Shown: one piece after another, positions 27,365 to 38,900 of the stretch | Layout: every line of letters starts with the position of its first letter | How positions within the stretch are numbered: the stretch's first letter is position 1 | DNA from: Pseudomonadales bacterium | Lineage (GTDB): Bacteria; Pseudomonadota; Gammaproteobacteria; Pseudomonadales; Azotimanducaceae | Assembly (NCBI GenBank): GCA_029251375.1 | Contig: JAQXDL010000022.1 | Coordinates: 186,001-250,000 of the forward strand | Reading direction: 5' to 3' | Length of the DNA stretch: 64,000 bases | The notes under the pieces: model-generated | Told to the model about the DNA's origin: nothing | What the model saw: only the letters and a program-made list of their open reading frames with translations | Database searches by the model: none | Translations under genes and position numbers: made by a program

Positions 27365-29364
27365 ATCAAACCTTTTACCACGGCCACGACATTACTGACG
27401 CTAAAGCCAAAGTGCTCCATGACTTGCCCGCCCGGACCTGATTCACCGAAACTCGCGAGACCAACAACTTCACCGTCTAAGCCAACCCACTTGCGCCAAT
27501 AATCAGGATGAGCAGCCTCTATCGCAACTCGACAGCGCTGCGTTGAGGGCAATACGGACTGACGATAAGCTGCATCTTGTAACTCAAACTTGTCCGCACT
27601 TGGCATCGACACAACTCTCGTCGGAATGCCCTGCGCATCAAGTTCTTGTGCCGCCGCGAGTGCTAAACTGACTTCCGAGCCAGTCGCAATCAGAATGACT
27701 TTTTCCTCGGCCACATCCTTAAGAACATAAGCACCGCGATCTATATTGCTCAATTGCTCTTCAGTACGTTCGAGATGCGGCAAGCCTTGCCTTGAAAAAA
27801 CCAGCGCTGTAGGTCCATTGCTCTTCTCAATCGCATTTCGCCAAGCAACAACAGTCTCGACAGCATCCCCCGGCCGCCACACTGACATATTAGGCGTACC
27901 CCTTAAGTTTGCTAACTGCTCGACTGGTTGGTGGGTTGGTCCGTCTTCGCCTTGACCAATTGAATCATGGGTATACACGTGAATGTTTCGAATACCCATT
28001 AGCGCGGACATTCTGACGGCGTTTCTGGCATATTCCATGAAGATCAGAAAGGTACCTGTAAATGGGATGATGCCGCCGTGCAATGCCAAGCCATTGGCAA
28101 TTGCTGTCATACCAAATTCACGCACACCATAATGCACGTAGTTGCCACCATTTTCTGTCGCGTCTACAACTGTCATTTTTGGCCAATTGGTATTATTCGA
28201 ACCAGACAGATCCGCCGAACCGCCAACGAGTTCCGGTAACACTTCAGCTATTTTTGCAATGGTATTGGCACTGGCCTGTCGAGTCGCTAACGTTGCAGCT
28301 GCGTTATTGGTTGTTACCAACAACTGATCCATCATCGGCTGCCAGTTTTGCGGAAGCTCACCGCTCAAACAACGTTCGTATTCAGCAGCAAGCTCGGGGA
28401 ATGCCGATTTGTACTGCATGAACAAATGATTCCAAGCCTCTTCGTCCGCAGCGCCCTGTTGTTTCGCATCCCACCCTTCGTAAATATCACCGGGGATCTC
28501 AAACGGCGCATGCGTCCATCCAAGCTGATCTCGGGTTGCTGTGACTTCATCAACGCCTAAGGGAGACCCATGACTGGAAGCCTTGCCAGACTTATTGGGC
28601 GAGCCAAAACCGATCTTCGTTTTACAACAAATTAAGGTTGGCTGTTCGGTATTATCCTTTGCCGCAGCTATTGCCGTCGCGATGGCATCGGCATCATGGC
28701 CGTCAACAGCTTCAATCACCTGCCAATCGTAGGCTCGAAATCTAGCCGCGGTATCTTCTGAAAACCAACCCTTAACATCACCATCGATTGATATACCGTT
28801 GTCATCGTAGAAGCAGATTAGCTTGCCGAGTTTGAGCGTTCCGGCGAGAGAAGCGACTTCATGCGAAACACCCTCCATCAAACAACCGTCTCCGGCAAAC
28901 GCATAGGTAGCGTGATCAACAATATTCAGCACCTGTTCATCGTGACTTCGGTTGAACCGTGCGGCTAGAATTTTTTCAGCCAACGCAAACCCAACCGCAT
29001 TAGCGAAACCCTGACCCAACGGACCGGTCGTTGTTTCGACCCCTGGCGTGTAACCGTACTCTGGGTGACCAGGGGTTCTCGAACCCATCTGGCGAAAATT
29101 ACTTAACTCAGACATCGGCAGGTCATAGCCCGTTAGATGCAACAGCGCGTAAACCAGCATTGAACCATGGCCATTGGATAAGACAAACCGATCTCGATTT
29201 GACCAATCTGGATTCGAAGGGTTATGTCGTAGCGTCTGTGTCCAGAGAACTTCAGCAATATCTGCCATCCCCATCGGCGCGCCTGGGTGACCCGAATTGG
29301 CTTTCTGTACTGCGTCCATCGCTAGTGCGCGAATTGCGTTTGCCCGTTCTCGATTTGAACTCAT
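27361..29364 (-). CDS. tkt: Transketolase
   Basis: Thiamine-diphosphate enzyme moving two-carbon units in the pentose phosphate pathway. The cofactor loop [18 protein letters not shown] is near residue 155, [13 protein letters not shown] precedes it, and the pyrimidine domain follows with [13 protein letters not shown] and [20 protein letters not shown]. The 667-residue length is standard. It is the first gene of the tkt-pgk-fba operon. The 314-base upstream gap is shared with divergent metK. Confidence 0.97.
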   Translation of the reverse strand: MSSNRERANAIRALAMDAVQKANSGHPGAPMGMADIAEVLWTQTLRHNPSNPDWSNRDRFVLSNGHGSMLVYALLHLTGYDLPMSELSNFRQMGSRTPGHPEYGYTPGVETTTGPLGQGFANAVGFALAEKILAARFNRSHDEQVLNIVDHATYAFAGDGCLMEGVSHEVASLAGTLKLGKLICFYDDNGISIDGDVKGWFSEDTAARFRAYDWQVIEAVDGHDADAIATAIAAAKDNTEQPTLICCKTKIGFGSPNKSGKASSHGSPLGVDEVTATRDQLGWTHAPFEIPGDIYEGWDAKQQGAADEEAWNHLFMQYKSAFPELAAEYERCLSGELPQNWQPMMDQLLVTTNNAAATLATRQASANTIAKIAEVLPELVGGSADLSGSNNTNWPKMTVVDATENGGNYVHYGVREFGMTAIANGLALHGGIIPFTGTFLIFMEYARNAVRMSALMGIRNIHVYTHDSIGQGEDGPTHQPVEQLANLRGTPNMSVWRPGDAVETVVAWRNAIEKSNGPTALVFSRQGLPHLERTEEQLSNIDRGAYVLKDVAEEKVILIATGSEVSLALAAAQELDAQGIPTRVVSMPSADKFELQDAAYRQSVLPSTQRCRVAIEAAHPDYWRKWVGLDGEVVGLASFGESGPGGQVMEHFGFSVSNVVAVVKGLI

Positions 29365-29678
29365 TGATTACCTGCCATTGGCATGTTTCGAAAGGCGGCT
29401 ATTTTCGCTTAGGCGCATCTCTACATCAAACACTATTGACCATCATCAAAGTCTTTTACGCAAAAAATGACGTTTGAATCGTTATATTGCTCAGTCGCGG
29501 GTCATTTACCCGTCTTTCTGTCCATTTCCGTGCAAGAGCCAAACAGCAGCGGCCACATTGCAATGAAAAAGACTACGGTTCAACTTGAGCGATTATCAGC
29601 TTCTGTAGAGCCGGCAAATTAGGAATCTGTCACACACCACTGTAGAATGCCTGCCTTTGAATAATCGAAGCATATCCT
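29365..29678. other. Divergent intergenic region tkt / metK
   Basis: The 314 bases hold a small inverted repeat CGGGT (29495-29499) with ACCCG (29505-29509) that is followed by TCTTTCT but is too weak to call a terminator. For metK, TAGAAT at 29643-29648 may be a -10 box with TTAGGA 18 bases upstream. I looked for SAM or SAH riboswitch features before metK and recognised none. Confidence 0.4.
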
Positions 29679-30833
29679 ATGGCAAATCGCACTTTTACCT
29701 CTGAATCCGTATCCGAAGGGCATCCGGACAAGATGGCCGATCAGATTTCTGATGCCGTACTCGACGCAATACTGACAGAAGACAAAGATGCTCGCGTAGC
29801 CTGTGAAACGCTGGTAAAAACCGGCATGGTTATCCTCGCTGGTGAAATCACCACACATGCACAGATTGATTTTGAAGAAATCTGTCGCCAGGTTGTCCTT
29901 GATATTGGCTACAACAGCTCAGATGTTGGATTTGATGGTGCTTCCTGTGCGATTTTAAATGCACTTGGTAAACAGTCACCCGATATTGCCATGGGTGTCG
30001 ATGAAGCTGCTGACCATGAACAAGGCGCGGGTGATCAGGGCCTAATGTTTGGGTACGCGACGAACGAGACTGATGTGCTCATGCCAGCACCGATCGACTA
30101 CTCGCACCGACTCGTTAAGCGTCAAGCTGAGGTTCGAAAGTCTGGACAACTCAGCTTTTTGCGCCCGGATGCAAAGAGTCAAGTGAGCTTTTCATATGAT
30201 GACCAGGGAAATCCTAGTGGCATTGATGCGGTGGTATTATCGACGCAGCACGACCCGTCGATATCTTTGGCTGATCTGCAAGAAGCCGTAATGGAAGAAA
30301 TCATCAAGCCAGTCCTACCAGATAACTGGCTGCACGCCGACACCAAATACCACATCAACCCAACCGGCAACTTCGTTATTGGCGGACCTGTTGGCGACTG
30401 CGGTTTGACTGGTCGGAAAATTATTGTTGATACCTACGGTGGTATGGCAAGACACGGCGGTGGAGCGTTTTCAGGTAAGGATCCATCAAAGGTCGATAGA
30501 AGTGCAGCTTACGCCGGACGTTATGTCGCAAAGAACATCGTTGCCGCTGGCCTTGCTGACCGTTGTGAAATTCAAATCTCGTACGCAATCGGCGTCGCAG
30601 AACCGACATCGATTAGTATTGATACCTTTGGCACCGGCAAACTTACGGACGATCAGATCGAACGACTAGTTCGCGAGCACTTCGATTTACGTCCAAAGGG
30701 TTTAGTTGCCATGCTAGATCTTAAGCGACCTATCTTTCGCGACACAGCGGCCTACGGACACTTTGGTCGAGAAGAGCCGAATTTCACCTGGGAAAATACT
30801 GACAAGGCCGCCGACCTCGCGAAAGCTTTGTAA
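29679..30833 (+). CDS. metK: S-adenosylmethionine synthetase
   Basis: Makes S-adenosylmethionine from methionine and ATP. The N-terminus [20 protein letters not shown] carries the ATP and metal residues, [15 protein letters not shown] is the first signature, and [20 protein letters not shown] plus [19 protein letters not shown] form the second region. The 384-residue length is normal. The ATG has no clear Shine-Dalgarno sequence (GCATATCCT upstream). metF follows after about 20 bases, so the two are probably an operon; ahcY, which often sits between them, is absent. Confidence 0.97.
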   Translation: MANRTFTSESVSEGHPDKMADQISDAVLDAILTEDKDARVACETLVKTGMVILAGEITTHAQIDFEEICRQVVLDIGYNSSDVGFDGASCAILNALGKQSPDIAMGVDEAADHEQGAGDQGLMFGYATNETDVLMPAPIDYSHRLVKRQAEVRKSGQLSFLRPDAKSQVSFSYDDQGNPSGIDAVVLSTQHDPSISLADLQEAVMEEIIKPVLPDNWLHADTKYHINPTGNFVIGGPVGDCGLTGRKIIVDTYGGMARHGGGAFSGKDPSKVDRSAAYAGRYVAKNIVAAGLADRCEIQISYAIGVAEPTSISIDTFGTGKLTDDQIERLVREHFDLRPKGLVAMLDLKRPIFRDTAAYGHFGREEPNFTWENTDKAADLAKAL

Positions 30834-30853
30834 ATAGACTTCGGAGATTGGCA

Positions 30854-31720
30854 TTGAACCCTAAGGCATCAAGTCCACAAGGAAAGTTCCCTCGGCAATT
30901 TAGTTTTGAATTTTCAGCACCGAAGTCCGATGAGGCAATTGCCAAACTAGGACGGGTACATGACAAGCTCGAAGCACTGAAGCCGGCTTTTTATTCCGTC
31001 ACCTATGGCGCGGGCGGATCAACCAAGGATGGCACCAAGCAAGCTGTTCTGGATATCAATGGCAAGGGTTCACTGGTCGCGCCACATCTATCTTTCGGCG
31101 GCGATGAGCCTGCAAAAATAGAATCCCTGCTGCAAGAATACAAAGATGCGGGTGTGCGGCGTCTCGTCGCATTGCGAGGGGATATACCTTCTGGCATTGG
31201 CGCGTCGGTAACACTGAGCTATGCCAGTGACCTGGTTAAATTTATCAGGGAAAAAACTGGTGAACACTTTCATATCGAAGTCGCGGCGTACCCTGAAGTC
31301 CATCCCGATTCCAAATCGGTCGAAACAGATCTGGCTTTCTTCAAAGCGAAGGTGGATGCGGGTGCCGATAGTGCAATAACTCAGTATTTTTACAACGCTG
31401 AGGCCTATTTTAGATTTATAGATTCTGTTGCTAAATTGGGCGTCGATATTCCTATTGTGCCCGGCATCATGCCGCTAACCAACTATCAAAACCTAGTGCG
31501 ATTTTCTGATAACTGCGGTGCGGATATACCCCGTTGGATTCGAAAGAATTTGGAGCACTATCAAGATGACACGGTTTCACTAAAAGCCTTTGGAGAAGAG
31601 GTCGTCACCCGTCTATGCGAACAACTTCTCGCCGGTGGCGCACCCGGATTACATTTCTATACTTTGAATCAATCGCTTCCAACACTGAACCTTTGGCGCA
31701 ACCTCGGTCTACCCGAGTAA
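30854..31720 (+). CDS. metF: Methylenetetrahydrofolate reductase
   Basis: Reduces 5,10-methylene-THF to 5-methyl-THF with NADH and FAD, feeding methionine synthesis. The landmarks are FPRQFSFEFSAPKSDEA at the start, YSVTYGAGGSTKDGT near residue 50, RLVALRGDIPSGIG, and the C-terminal HFYTLNQSLPTLNLWRNLGL. A TTG at 30848 is also in frame, but GGAGA at 30843-30847 is correctly spaced only for the TTG at 30854, so I use that (288 residues). Product flow metF to metK fits the shared unit. Expression from the metK promoter is likely. Confidence 0.93.
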   Translation: MNPKASSPQGKFPRQFSFEFSAPKSDEAIAKLGRVHDKLEALKPAFYSVTYGAGGSTKDGTKQAVLDINGKGSLVAPHLSFGGDEPAKIESLLQEYKDAGVRRLVALRGDIPSGIGASVTLSYASDLVKFIREKTGEHFHIEVAAYPEVHPDSKSVETDLAFFKAKVDAGADSAITQYFYNAEAYFRFIDSVAKLGVDIPIVPGIMPLTNYQNLVRFSDNCGADIPRWIRKNLEHYQDDTVSLKAFGEEVVTRLCEQLLAGGAPGLHFYTLNQSLPTLNLWRNLGLPE

Positions 31721-31733
31721 CAGAGAACACTCT

Positions 31734-32453
31734 ATGCGTATTTCGCGATTCTTTGTTGAACAATTCATCAGCATTGGTGAGTCCGTATCGATTAGTGGAC
31801 CTAAAGCCCATTACATCAGCAACGTACTACGCTTAAAACAAGGTGGCGAGATTGTACTCTTCAATGGCGAGGGTGGAGAGTTCACTGGCACCATCAACTC
31901 GATCAAAAAATCACAAATACACATCACTCCGACAGCACACACAGCCATCGATCATTGCTCGACGTTAGACATTACCCTCGGTCTGGGGATCACAAAACGT
32001 GATGCAATGGACAATGCGATTCAAAAGGCAACAGAGCTGGGTGTGACTTCTATCCAGCCGATTATTTGCGACTTCACGACGGTTTCTCACAAGTCATTAA
32101 GTCATAAGACTGAGCATTGGCAGAATATCTGTAGAAGTGCCTGCGAACAGTCTGGCTTAAATATACCGCCGAGGGTTCATGAAAATTGCACCATGGAGCA
32201 ATGGGTTGCAGAGCCGAAGGCACTGCATATTATTGCCAACCCTGTGAGTCGGCTGAAATTTAGTACGCTCACGACAACGCCCGAGTCCGTCTGTATTACA
32301 GTCGGACCGGAAGGTGGATTTTCAGAGAAGGAGCTCACCTTGATCGCGAGTTCAAATGTGACGGAGATAAATATGGGCAATCGAATACTTAGAGCTGATA
32401 CTGCGGCGATCGCCATTCTTACTCTCTGCCAACAACGATGGGGCGATGTTTAG
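31734..32453 (+). CDS. rsmE: 16S rRNA (uracil-1498-N3) methyltransferase
   Basis: Methylates U1498 in the decoding region of the 30S subunit using S-adenosylmethionine. The N-terminal PUA-like domain starts MRISRFFVEQF and continues with HYISNVLRLKQGGEIVLFNG. The C-terminal SPOUT knot shows ITVGPEGGFSEKELTL and NMGNRILRADTAAIAILTL. The 239-residue length is normal. It lies 13 bases after metF and is the last gene of the metK-metF-rsmE run, ending 24 bases from the convergent chpC stop. Confidence 0.95.
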   Translation: MRISRFFVEQFISIGESVSISGPKAHYISNVLRLKQGGEIVLFNGEGGEFTGTINSIKKSQIHITPTAHTAIDHCSTLDITLGLGITKRDAMDNAIQKATELGVTSIQPIICDFTTVSHKSLSHKTEHWQNICRSACEQSGLNIPPRVHENCTMEQWVAEPKALHIIANPVSRLKFSTLTTTPESVCITVGPEGGFSEKELTLIASSNVTEINMGNRILRADTAAIAILTLCQQRWGDV

Positions 32454-32477
32454 TTCAAACGGTCCATTGCCATCCGC

Positions 32478-32951
32478 CTAGCCAAATGCAACTCGCTGTA
32501 TTTCTGATTCGATGTAATCAAAATCGGGCACTGAAATAATTTCATCAAGATATCTTGCTCGCAGTAATTCTGTTCTTTCCGGCGGCTCACCGGTTTCAAA
32601 CAACTGACCTTCTGATAAGCGAATAAGCGTCGGCAATGATTGAGCAACGATGGCAAGATAATCGAAATCTTCGCTGCCCCCAATGGCGCGAGAAACAACC
32701 AGACTAGCTGACGAGACACTGACAAGAGAAAAACTTGCTCGTTCGATCGTCAACATTTCGAAGGATGCGACAGGCACTTGCACACCTCGCCAATCTAAAA
32801 AACCAAGAAACCAGTCGGGCGTGTCCGGTACCCGTTGCAACGGTTCATAAGGAATAATTTCTGCGACAGTTGCATTCGGGATAAGAATTTTACTTTTCTG
32901 CAAAGGCACCACAAAAGTGGGCAGCTCCATAATTACATCAGCTTCCGACAT
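32478..32951 (-). CDS. chpC: CheW-like protein of the Chp system (ChpC-like)
   Basis: A 157-residue protein with a single CheW-like domain: the start FVVPLQKSKILIPNATVAEI matches the adaptor fold, and DWFLGFLDWRGVQVPVASFE is the central loop region that usually contacts the kinase and receptor. It lies 3 bases after chpA and is the last gene of the Pil/Chp operon. In Pseudomonas ChpC plays the role of an accessory adaptor. Assignment to ChpC rather than a second PilI rests on position. Confidence 0.8.
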   Translation of the reverse strand: MSEADVIMELPTFVVPLQKSKILIPNATVAEIIPYEPLQRVPDTPDWFLGFLDWRGVQVPVASFEMLTIERASFSLVSVSSASLVVSRAIGGSEDFDYLAIVAQSLPTLIRLSEGQLFETGEPPERTELLRARYLDEIISVPDFDYIESEIQRVAFG

Positions 32952-32954
32952 TCA

Positions 32955-35900
32955 TTACTCCTTGTCGGACTCGGCAATAACCTCGTCGATCGTACTGATG
33001 AGGATCGCTTCTTGGAACGGTTTACCAAGAAATCTATTAACGCCAAGCTCTAGTGCTTGTTGCTTATGCTTCTCGCCAGTACGGGAGGTAATCATAATGA
33101 TCGGCAACTTCGCTAAACGGTCGTCACGCCGGACCGTACGCAATACTTCAAACCCATCCATTTTAGGCATCTCTATATCGAGTAGGACAACATCAGGATA
33201 GATATCCTGCAATTGGCTGACCGCATCCACACCATCTTTGGCTGTAGTGACTTCCCAACCCTGTCGTTCCATCAATCGCGTTGTCACTTTTCGGACAGTA
33301 ACAGAGTCGTCAACTATCATGACTTTTCTTGCACGAGGCCGTGCAATCTCATGCAGCTCCTCAACTTCCTGCACACTCTCTTCACGAAGGTCGGCCTTGT
33401 CTACCAACGCCATCAGGTCTAGTATCACTACAATACTACCATCGCCCATGACAGTCGCGCCGGCTATTCCGCCGACTTTACTAAACTGAGGACCAAGACT
33501 CTTTACCACAACTTCACGACTTCCAATGACTCGGTCGACCTGCAGAGCAACCGCACTATCACCGTTGCTCGCCAAAATAACAGGTAATGGTGATACTTGA
33601 CCGGTTAAGTCTGGGTCGTCTGACTTTTCTAGCATCTTGCCCATATAGGCCAATCGATAAGGCTGGCCGGCATACTCATAAAGTGGCGCATCCGGTTGAT
33701 AGTAGGCTTCGAGTTCATAGGGACTAACCCGCACCATGCCTTCAATCGAATTGAGTGGAATTGCGTAGGTCTCTTCTCGCACAACAACCAGCAGCGCGCG
33801 ATTAATTGATACCGTAAACGGTATGCGGATCGTAAACTCAGTGCCAAGCCCTAAGGTTGAGTCAATTGACACTGAACCTCCCAGCTGTTTGATCTCACTG
33901 GTAACCACATCCATGCCAACACCACGGCCTGATATCTGGGTTAACTTTTCTGCAGTACTGAAGCCCGCATGCATAATAAATTGCATAACCTCATGGTCTG
34001 AAATATCGTCATCAGCATTGATCACACCGCGTTCAATCGCTTTGTTTTTGACAGCATCAACATTGATTCCACCGCCATCATCACTCACGTTTAGAACAAG
34101 ATATCCGCCTTCACGAGAAAGTCTTAGACTAATTCTGCCGGTCGCGGGCTTATTCGCCGCTAAACGTTTATCGCTGGATTCAATGCCGTGGTCAACAGCA
34201 TTTCTCAACATATGCTCTAGTGGTGCAACGATTTTTTCGAGCACGGTCCGATCTAGTTCACCTTCCACGTTGAAAGCATCAAACCTAACTGATTTGCCTA
34301 CCTCACCACTGATCTGCCTAACAATTCTTCTCAACCGAGGAATCAGTCGGGCAATAGGTACCATGCGCGTGCGTGTTAAACCCTCTTGAAGCTCAGTGCC
34401 GATTCTAGCCTGCTGATGCAGCAACGATTCAGCATCTCGGCTCTTGTTGCTCAAAGTGTCCTTCAAGTCGAGCATATCCGAGGAGCCCTCATTTAGAGTT
34501 CGGGATATTTCCTGCAACATCGTGTAACGATCCATTTCCAAATCGTCAAAGTTCGACTTACTCGTATTTTCTGTATTACGGAAGACTGTTTCTCTCGACT
34601 CCGCTTCAATCTCTAAACGACGCACTTGCTCACGGATCCTATTAATTGTGTCTTCCATTTCCTGCAGCGATTCTCCGAAATCGCGAATCTGCTGTTCGAC
34701 GCGGCCGCGGGTAATATTTGATTCGCCGGACAAACCGATAAGCTCTTCAAGCAACTCGGAAGATACGCGCACCATCTCCTGACTTTGGTTCGCTACCGCT
34801 TTTTCTGAATCGGACTTTGTAATCAAAGCGGGTTCTGAACTCGCAGATGAATCGCGTTCGCTCGTTTGTGTTTGCGGCTCGTCAGTTGAGGTCTGACTTT
34901 CAGCTAGAGCAGGTGATGTGGTGATCGGCGCAGTCGATTCTAGGTCTCGCGTCATCGCCGCAAGCTCTTCAGGTTGTGCTTCGCCTTGTACCAGCCTTTG
35001 ATAGACGCCAACACGCCGCGTAATCTCATCTTGGCGCCGATTTACAGTTGCAAAGAATGCCTCATCAAAAGGCACCGAGGTCTGCTGAACCTTTATGAGG
35101 AATGTTTCAAAATTATGCGTGTATTCACCCAAGCTGTTTAGGCCAGCCAGACGCGCGCCACCCTTCATCGTATGCAAGTGGCGTAGCAAATTGTCGTAGT
35201 ACTCTGATGTCTGCGGGTTGCTTCCCCAATCTAAAATACTCTGATCAATTGCTTCATTGAGCTCATGAGCTTCTTCAATAAAGATTGCCAGAATATCTTC
35301 GTCAATCTTATCTTCCGGTAGCTCATTTATAGAAAGCTCGTTTACAGACAGCTCTTGCGTAGCACCTACTTCGGTGGATGATTCGTCAATAGATAGCTCG
35401 TCAAAGGACAATTCATCGCCAGCCAACTCAGCAAGCGTATCCGGACTCGCCGCCAGACTTGAGGCGCTCATCAGTTCTGGTGCATTAGCTAATCTAAGGG
35501 ACGCTAAATCGGCATCACTAACATCGCCAATGGCTAATCGATTATAGATTTCGGTTCTACGATTGATCTCGTCCTGCTGGGCATTTAGGCGAACAAAGAA
35601 TTCGTCATCCATGTCGCTTGGATTTTGCTGGAACCCTATCAAGACAGATTCAAAATTGTGGGTATATTCACCAAGTGAGTTTAAACCGGCTAACCGCGCG
35701 CCGCCTTTCAACGTATGTAAATGACGTAACAGATTGTCTAAATATTCACTGGAATCTGTGTTATTGCTCCATTGAAGAATACTCTTATCTATTGCCTCAT
35801 TGAGTTCCTCGGCTTCTTCCAAGAAAATACCAAGCACGTCTTCGTCGATTTCATCTGCAGGCAGCAATTCTTGATGAATCGCCTGATTAACTCCTTCATC

Positions 35901-38900
35901 CAACGCTTCGCTTATTGCGGCGTCACTGACTTCGGCAGCGACTGAGATAACCTTTGTCTCAAATCGATGATTAAAAGCGGCAAGAACCGCGGCATCCGCA
36001 ATCGTCGAGCCGCCTTGCTTGTATACCTCTAGCTGCTGTAAGAGACTATTTCTAGCCGAGTCAAGCAACCTCAAATCATCCTGAGTTGCTGACAGCGCGC
36101 CGACTGTAATTTGTTCACAGAGCTGCACCATGGGCCCTATCGTTTCAGCTATCGAAACAAGCTGCTTACTGCTCGCTTCACTTTCGATACCTATAAGCTT
36201 ATCTGCCATGTCTTGTATAGGTTTCACATTGTTCAGATCCGCCGCCCAAACTTCCATCAAACTCGCTACTTGACCAAGTAAGGCAAATGTCTCTACGGCA
36301 AAAGTATCCTGTTCCTGTTGTGCTTCAATCGCTGCAAAATCCAACCGATCCAGTTCCCGAATTATTTCAGTCGGTGAGCTAATTCCTTGACTCGAAGCAA
36401 TATGGTCAAACATAACCAAAAGCGTTTCATGCGCGTTGATAAGCAGATTCTCGACATCCGCATTCGGTTTCGCTGTCATTTCCGAATAACACCGCAGCAT
36501 ACTGGCGGTAAGCGTGATCAATTCTTCTCGCTCCGTCACCCGCGCCTGAGCTTCAACATGTCGTAACTCTTCAATGAGTTGACCGACTTGTTTCATATCC
36601 CATTCAGCAACAATCTCGGAGAATTTGCTGAGCAACCTGATGCCTTCAAACTCAAACGGCGGTAAAGCATCTTCAACATCCAACATTAAATTGAGCGTCT
36701 CGCACTGGGCTTGGAAAGCTTCACTTCCATCCACTTCATGTCTAAACATAGCCAGATTTGAAATAACGATATCGATCAATTCTGCAGCACGCTCGACTAA
36801 GGCGACAAATGTGTCATCAGCTTGTTTGGCGCTGTCGAAATATTTGTTACTGAGCGACTCCAAGGGTCCGGCGACATCTGAAATTGCGACAACATCTGCC
36901 ATTGCGCCGCTTCCCTTTAAAGTATGGAAAGCAGCAATAAGTTCGCCAGAAACAACCTGCGGACCGGCCAGAAATGTCTTTATAACCGCCAGATTTTGAA
37001 TCGCTTCGCCAAGGAAAATTTCGTCAAGTTCTGAGTCATGATCTGCAGCCTCATCGCTTAGCTCAATGATTGGCTCAATGATTAGATCTACAACGTCATG
37101 CTCAATCAGTTCGGGTGAGGTTTGTTCGGCACCGGAAGACTCACTGACGACAGATTCAGAGGCTTCAACAACAGCGTCATCTAGCTCGATATCAGCTAGC
37201 GTTATTTCTTCGAGCGTGGCGAATTCGTTATCATCTACGCTGGCATCAAGGTCGCGCATTCCTTGCGCAATATCATCTCCGGCGTCGTCTGTAGCGTCGT
37301 CTGTGACGCCATTAAAAGACAAACTTGGATCCGCGGTTGAGTCCGCTGCTTCGGTTGAAGTATCGGCAATGGGCGTTTCTTCATCCGAACTCTGCGCCGA
37401 TGCATGCACCGGCTCAGGTTCGTCTAAGACTATTTCCTCAAGCTCGACTTCTACCGACTCTAAATCTAGAGACTCCAGTACTAAGGCGTCTGCTTCTGAG
37501 GCATCGAGCTCGATCGCTGCTGACTCATTCGCATCTTCTGCAGCTGCTTGAATCTCGTCCTCTTCAAGTTCTTCAAGTTCAAAATCTGGTGCGGCATCAA
37601 CCTCATCGTTATCTATAAAAGCGGTGACTTCAGGCGCGGCTAGATCATCATTCAACAGCTCTGATATCGAATCCTTTACGTCATCGTTCGAATCTGACGA
37701 AATCAACTCATCGTCAGCCTGAACCAGTTCGAGATCCGACGGTGTTTGTTCGGCTGAAGGCTCTGACTCGGCTGAAGGCTCTGACTCGGCTGAGAGCTCT
37801 AACTCGGCCGAGGGCTCTAAATTAATTTCTCTTGGAATAGTCGCGAGCGCGAATGTTTCTGCTTGTTCAACAAGATGACTAACAAGAAAGGTTTCTTGAT
37901 GTTGGTTTTTGAAAGCGTCTATACCCGCGGGTATCTGCGAAACAACTTCTACAACAAGACTTTGAATTTCAGCTGTCGTTGCTAATGTGTTTTCAATAAT
38001 TCGGTTCAGCAAATTTTCAATTGACCAAGCGAGCTCACCGACCACAATCGCACCGACCATGCGACCACTACCTTTAAGTGTGTGAAATGCCCTTCGTATT
38101 TCCGTCACCGCATCCTGATCGGCAATATCGGTTTGCCATTTCGGCAAATATTCCGAGATTGTTTCTAATACTTCGTCGACTTCTTCGATGAATATTTCAA
38201 TGATTTCGTCATCGATTAAATCATCTGCAATCTCTTCTTCAGCGGGTGCAAGATTTGCCTCGGCAGCTTGTTCGACAGTCGAATCTATAGTTGCATCTGT
38301 CGATGCCGCAACTTCTGTTTGTAATTCTGGTTGTAATTCTTGCCGTACTTCTTGTTGCACTTCGGATCGCGGCGCATCTTCCAAAACTTCAACAGGCACA
38401 GTTTCAATGTACTCGTCGGCTGTTGCATTTAGCTCAATACTTTCGATGCCAATTTCACTATCGCTTTCAATGGCGATATCACTGTCGGACTGTGTCACAA
38501 CTTCCGTATCCTGCAGCACCGCAGGCGCTTGCTGAAGCTTCAAGCTGGCCAACTCTTCGACGTTATAACCCAATTTCGCTATGGCTTCTTCCGCTACGCT
38601 TATCATTTGTAGGTACGGATCCTTGGCGCTTTCCAAGAATCGTTCTAGATAATAGTCAATACTGGTAATCGCATCCGCTAAATCGTCCATGTCTGACAAA
38701 GCTGGCTGCTGCCCATCACGCATCAGGTTTCTTTCAACATATAATGCGGATGCCTCTAACACCGCACCCGCACGCTGTTGATTAACAATCAGCAATCCGC
38801 CCGCAAGACTGTTTAGCAGACTTGGCAAACGCTCAAGTTTATCCAAAGAAAAACTATTGGTAACAAACTCAATAATGTTGTCTTTACATTCCGCTAGCCC

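Noticed and set aside
29031-29477. 148-codon plus-strand frame opposite the tkt start
   Set aside because: Lies mostly antisense to tkt and has no recognisable pattern; a shadow.
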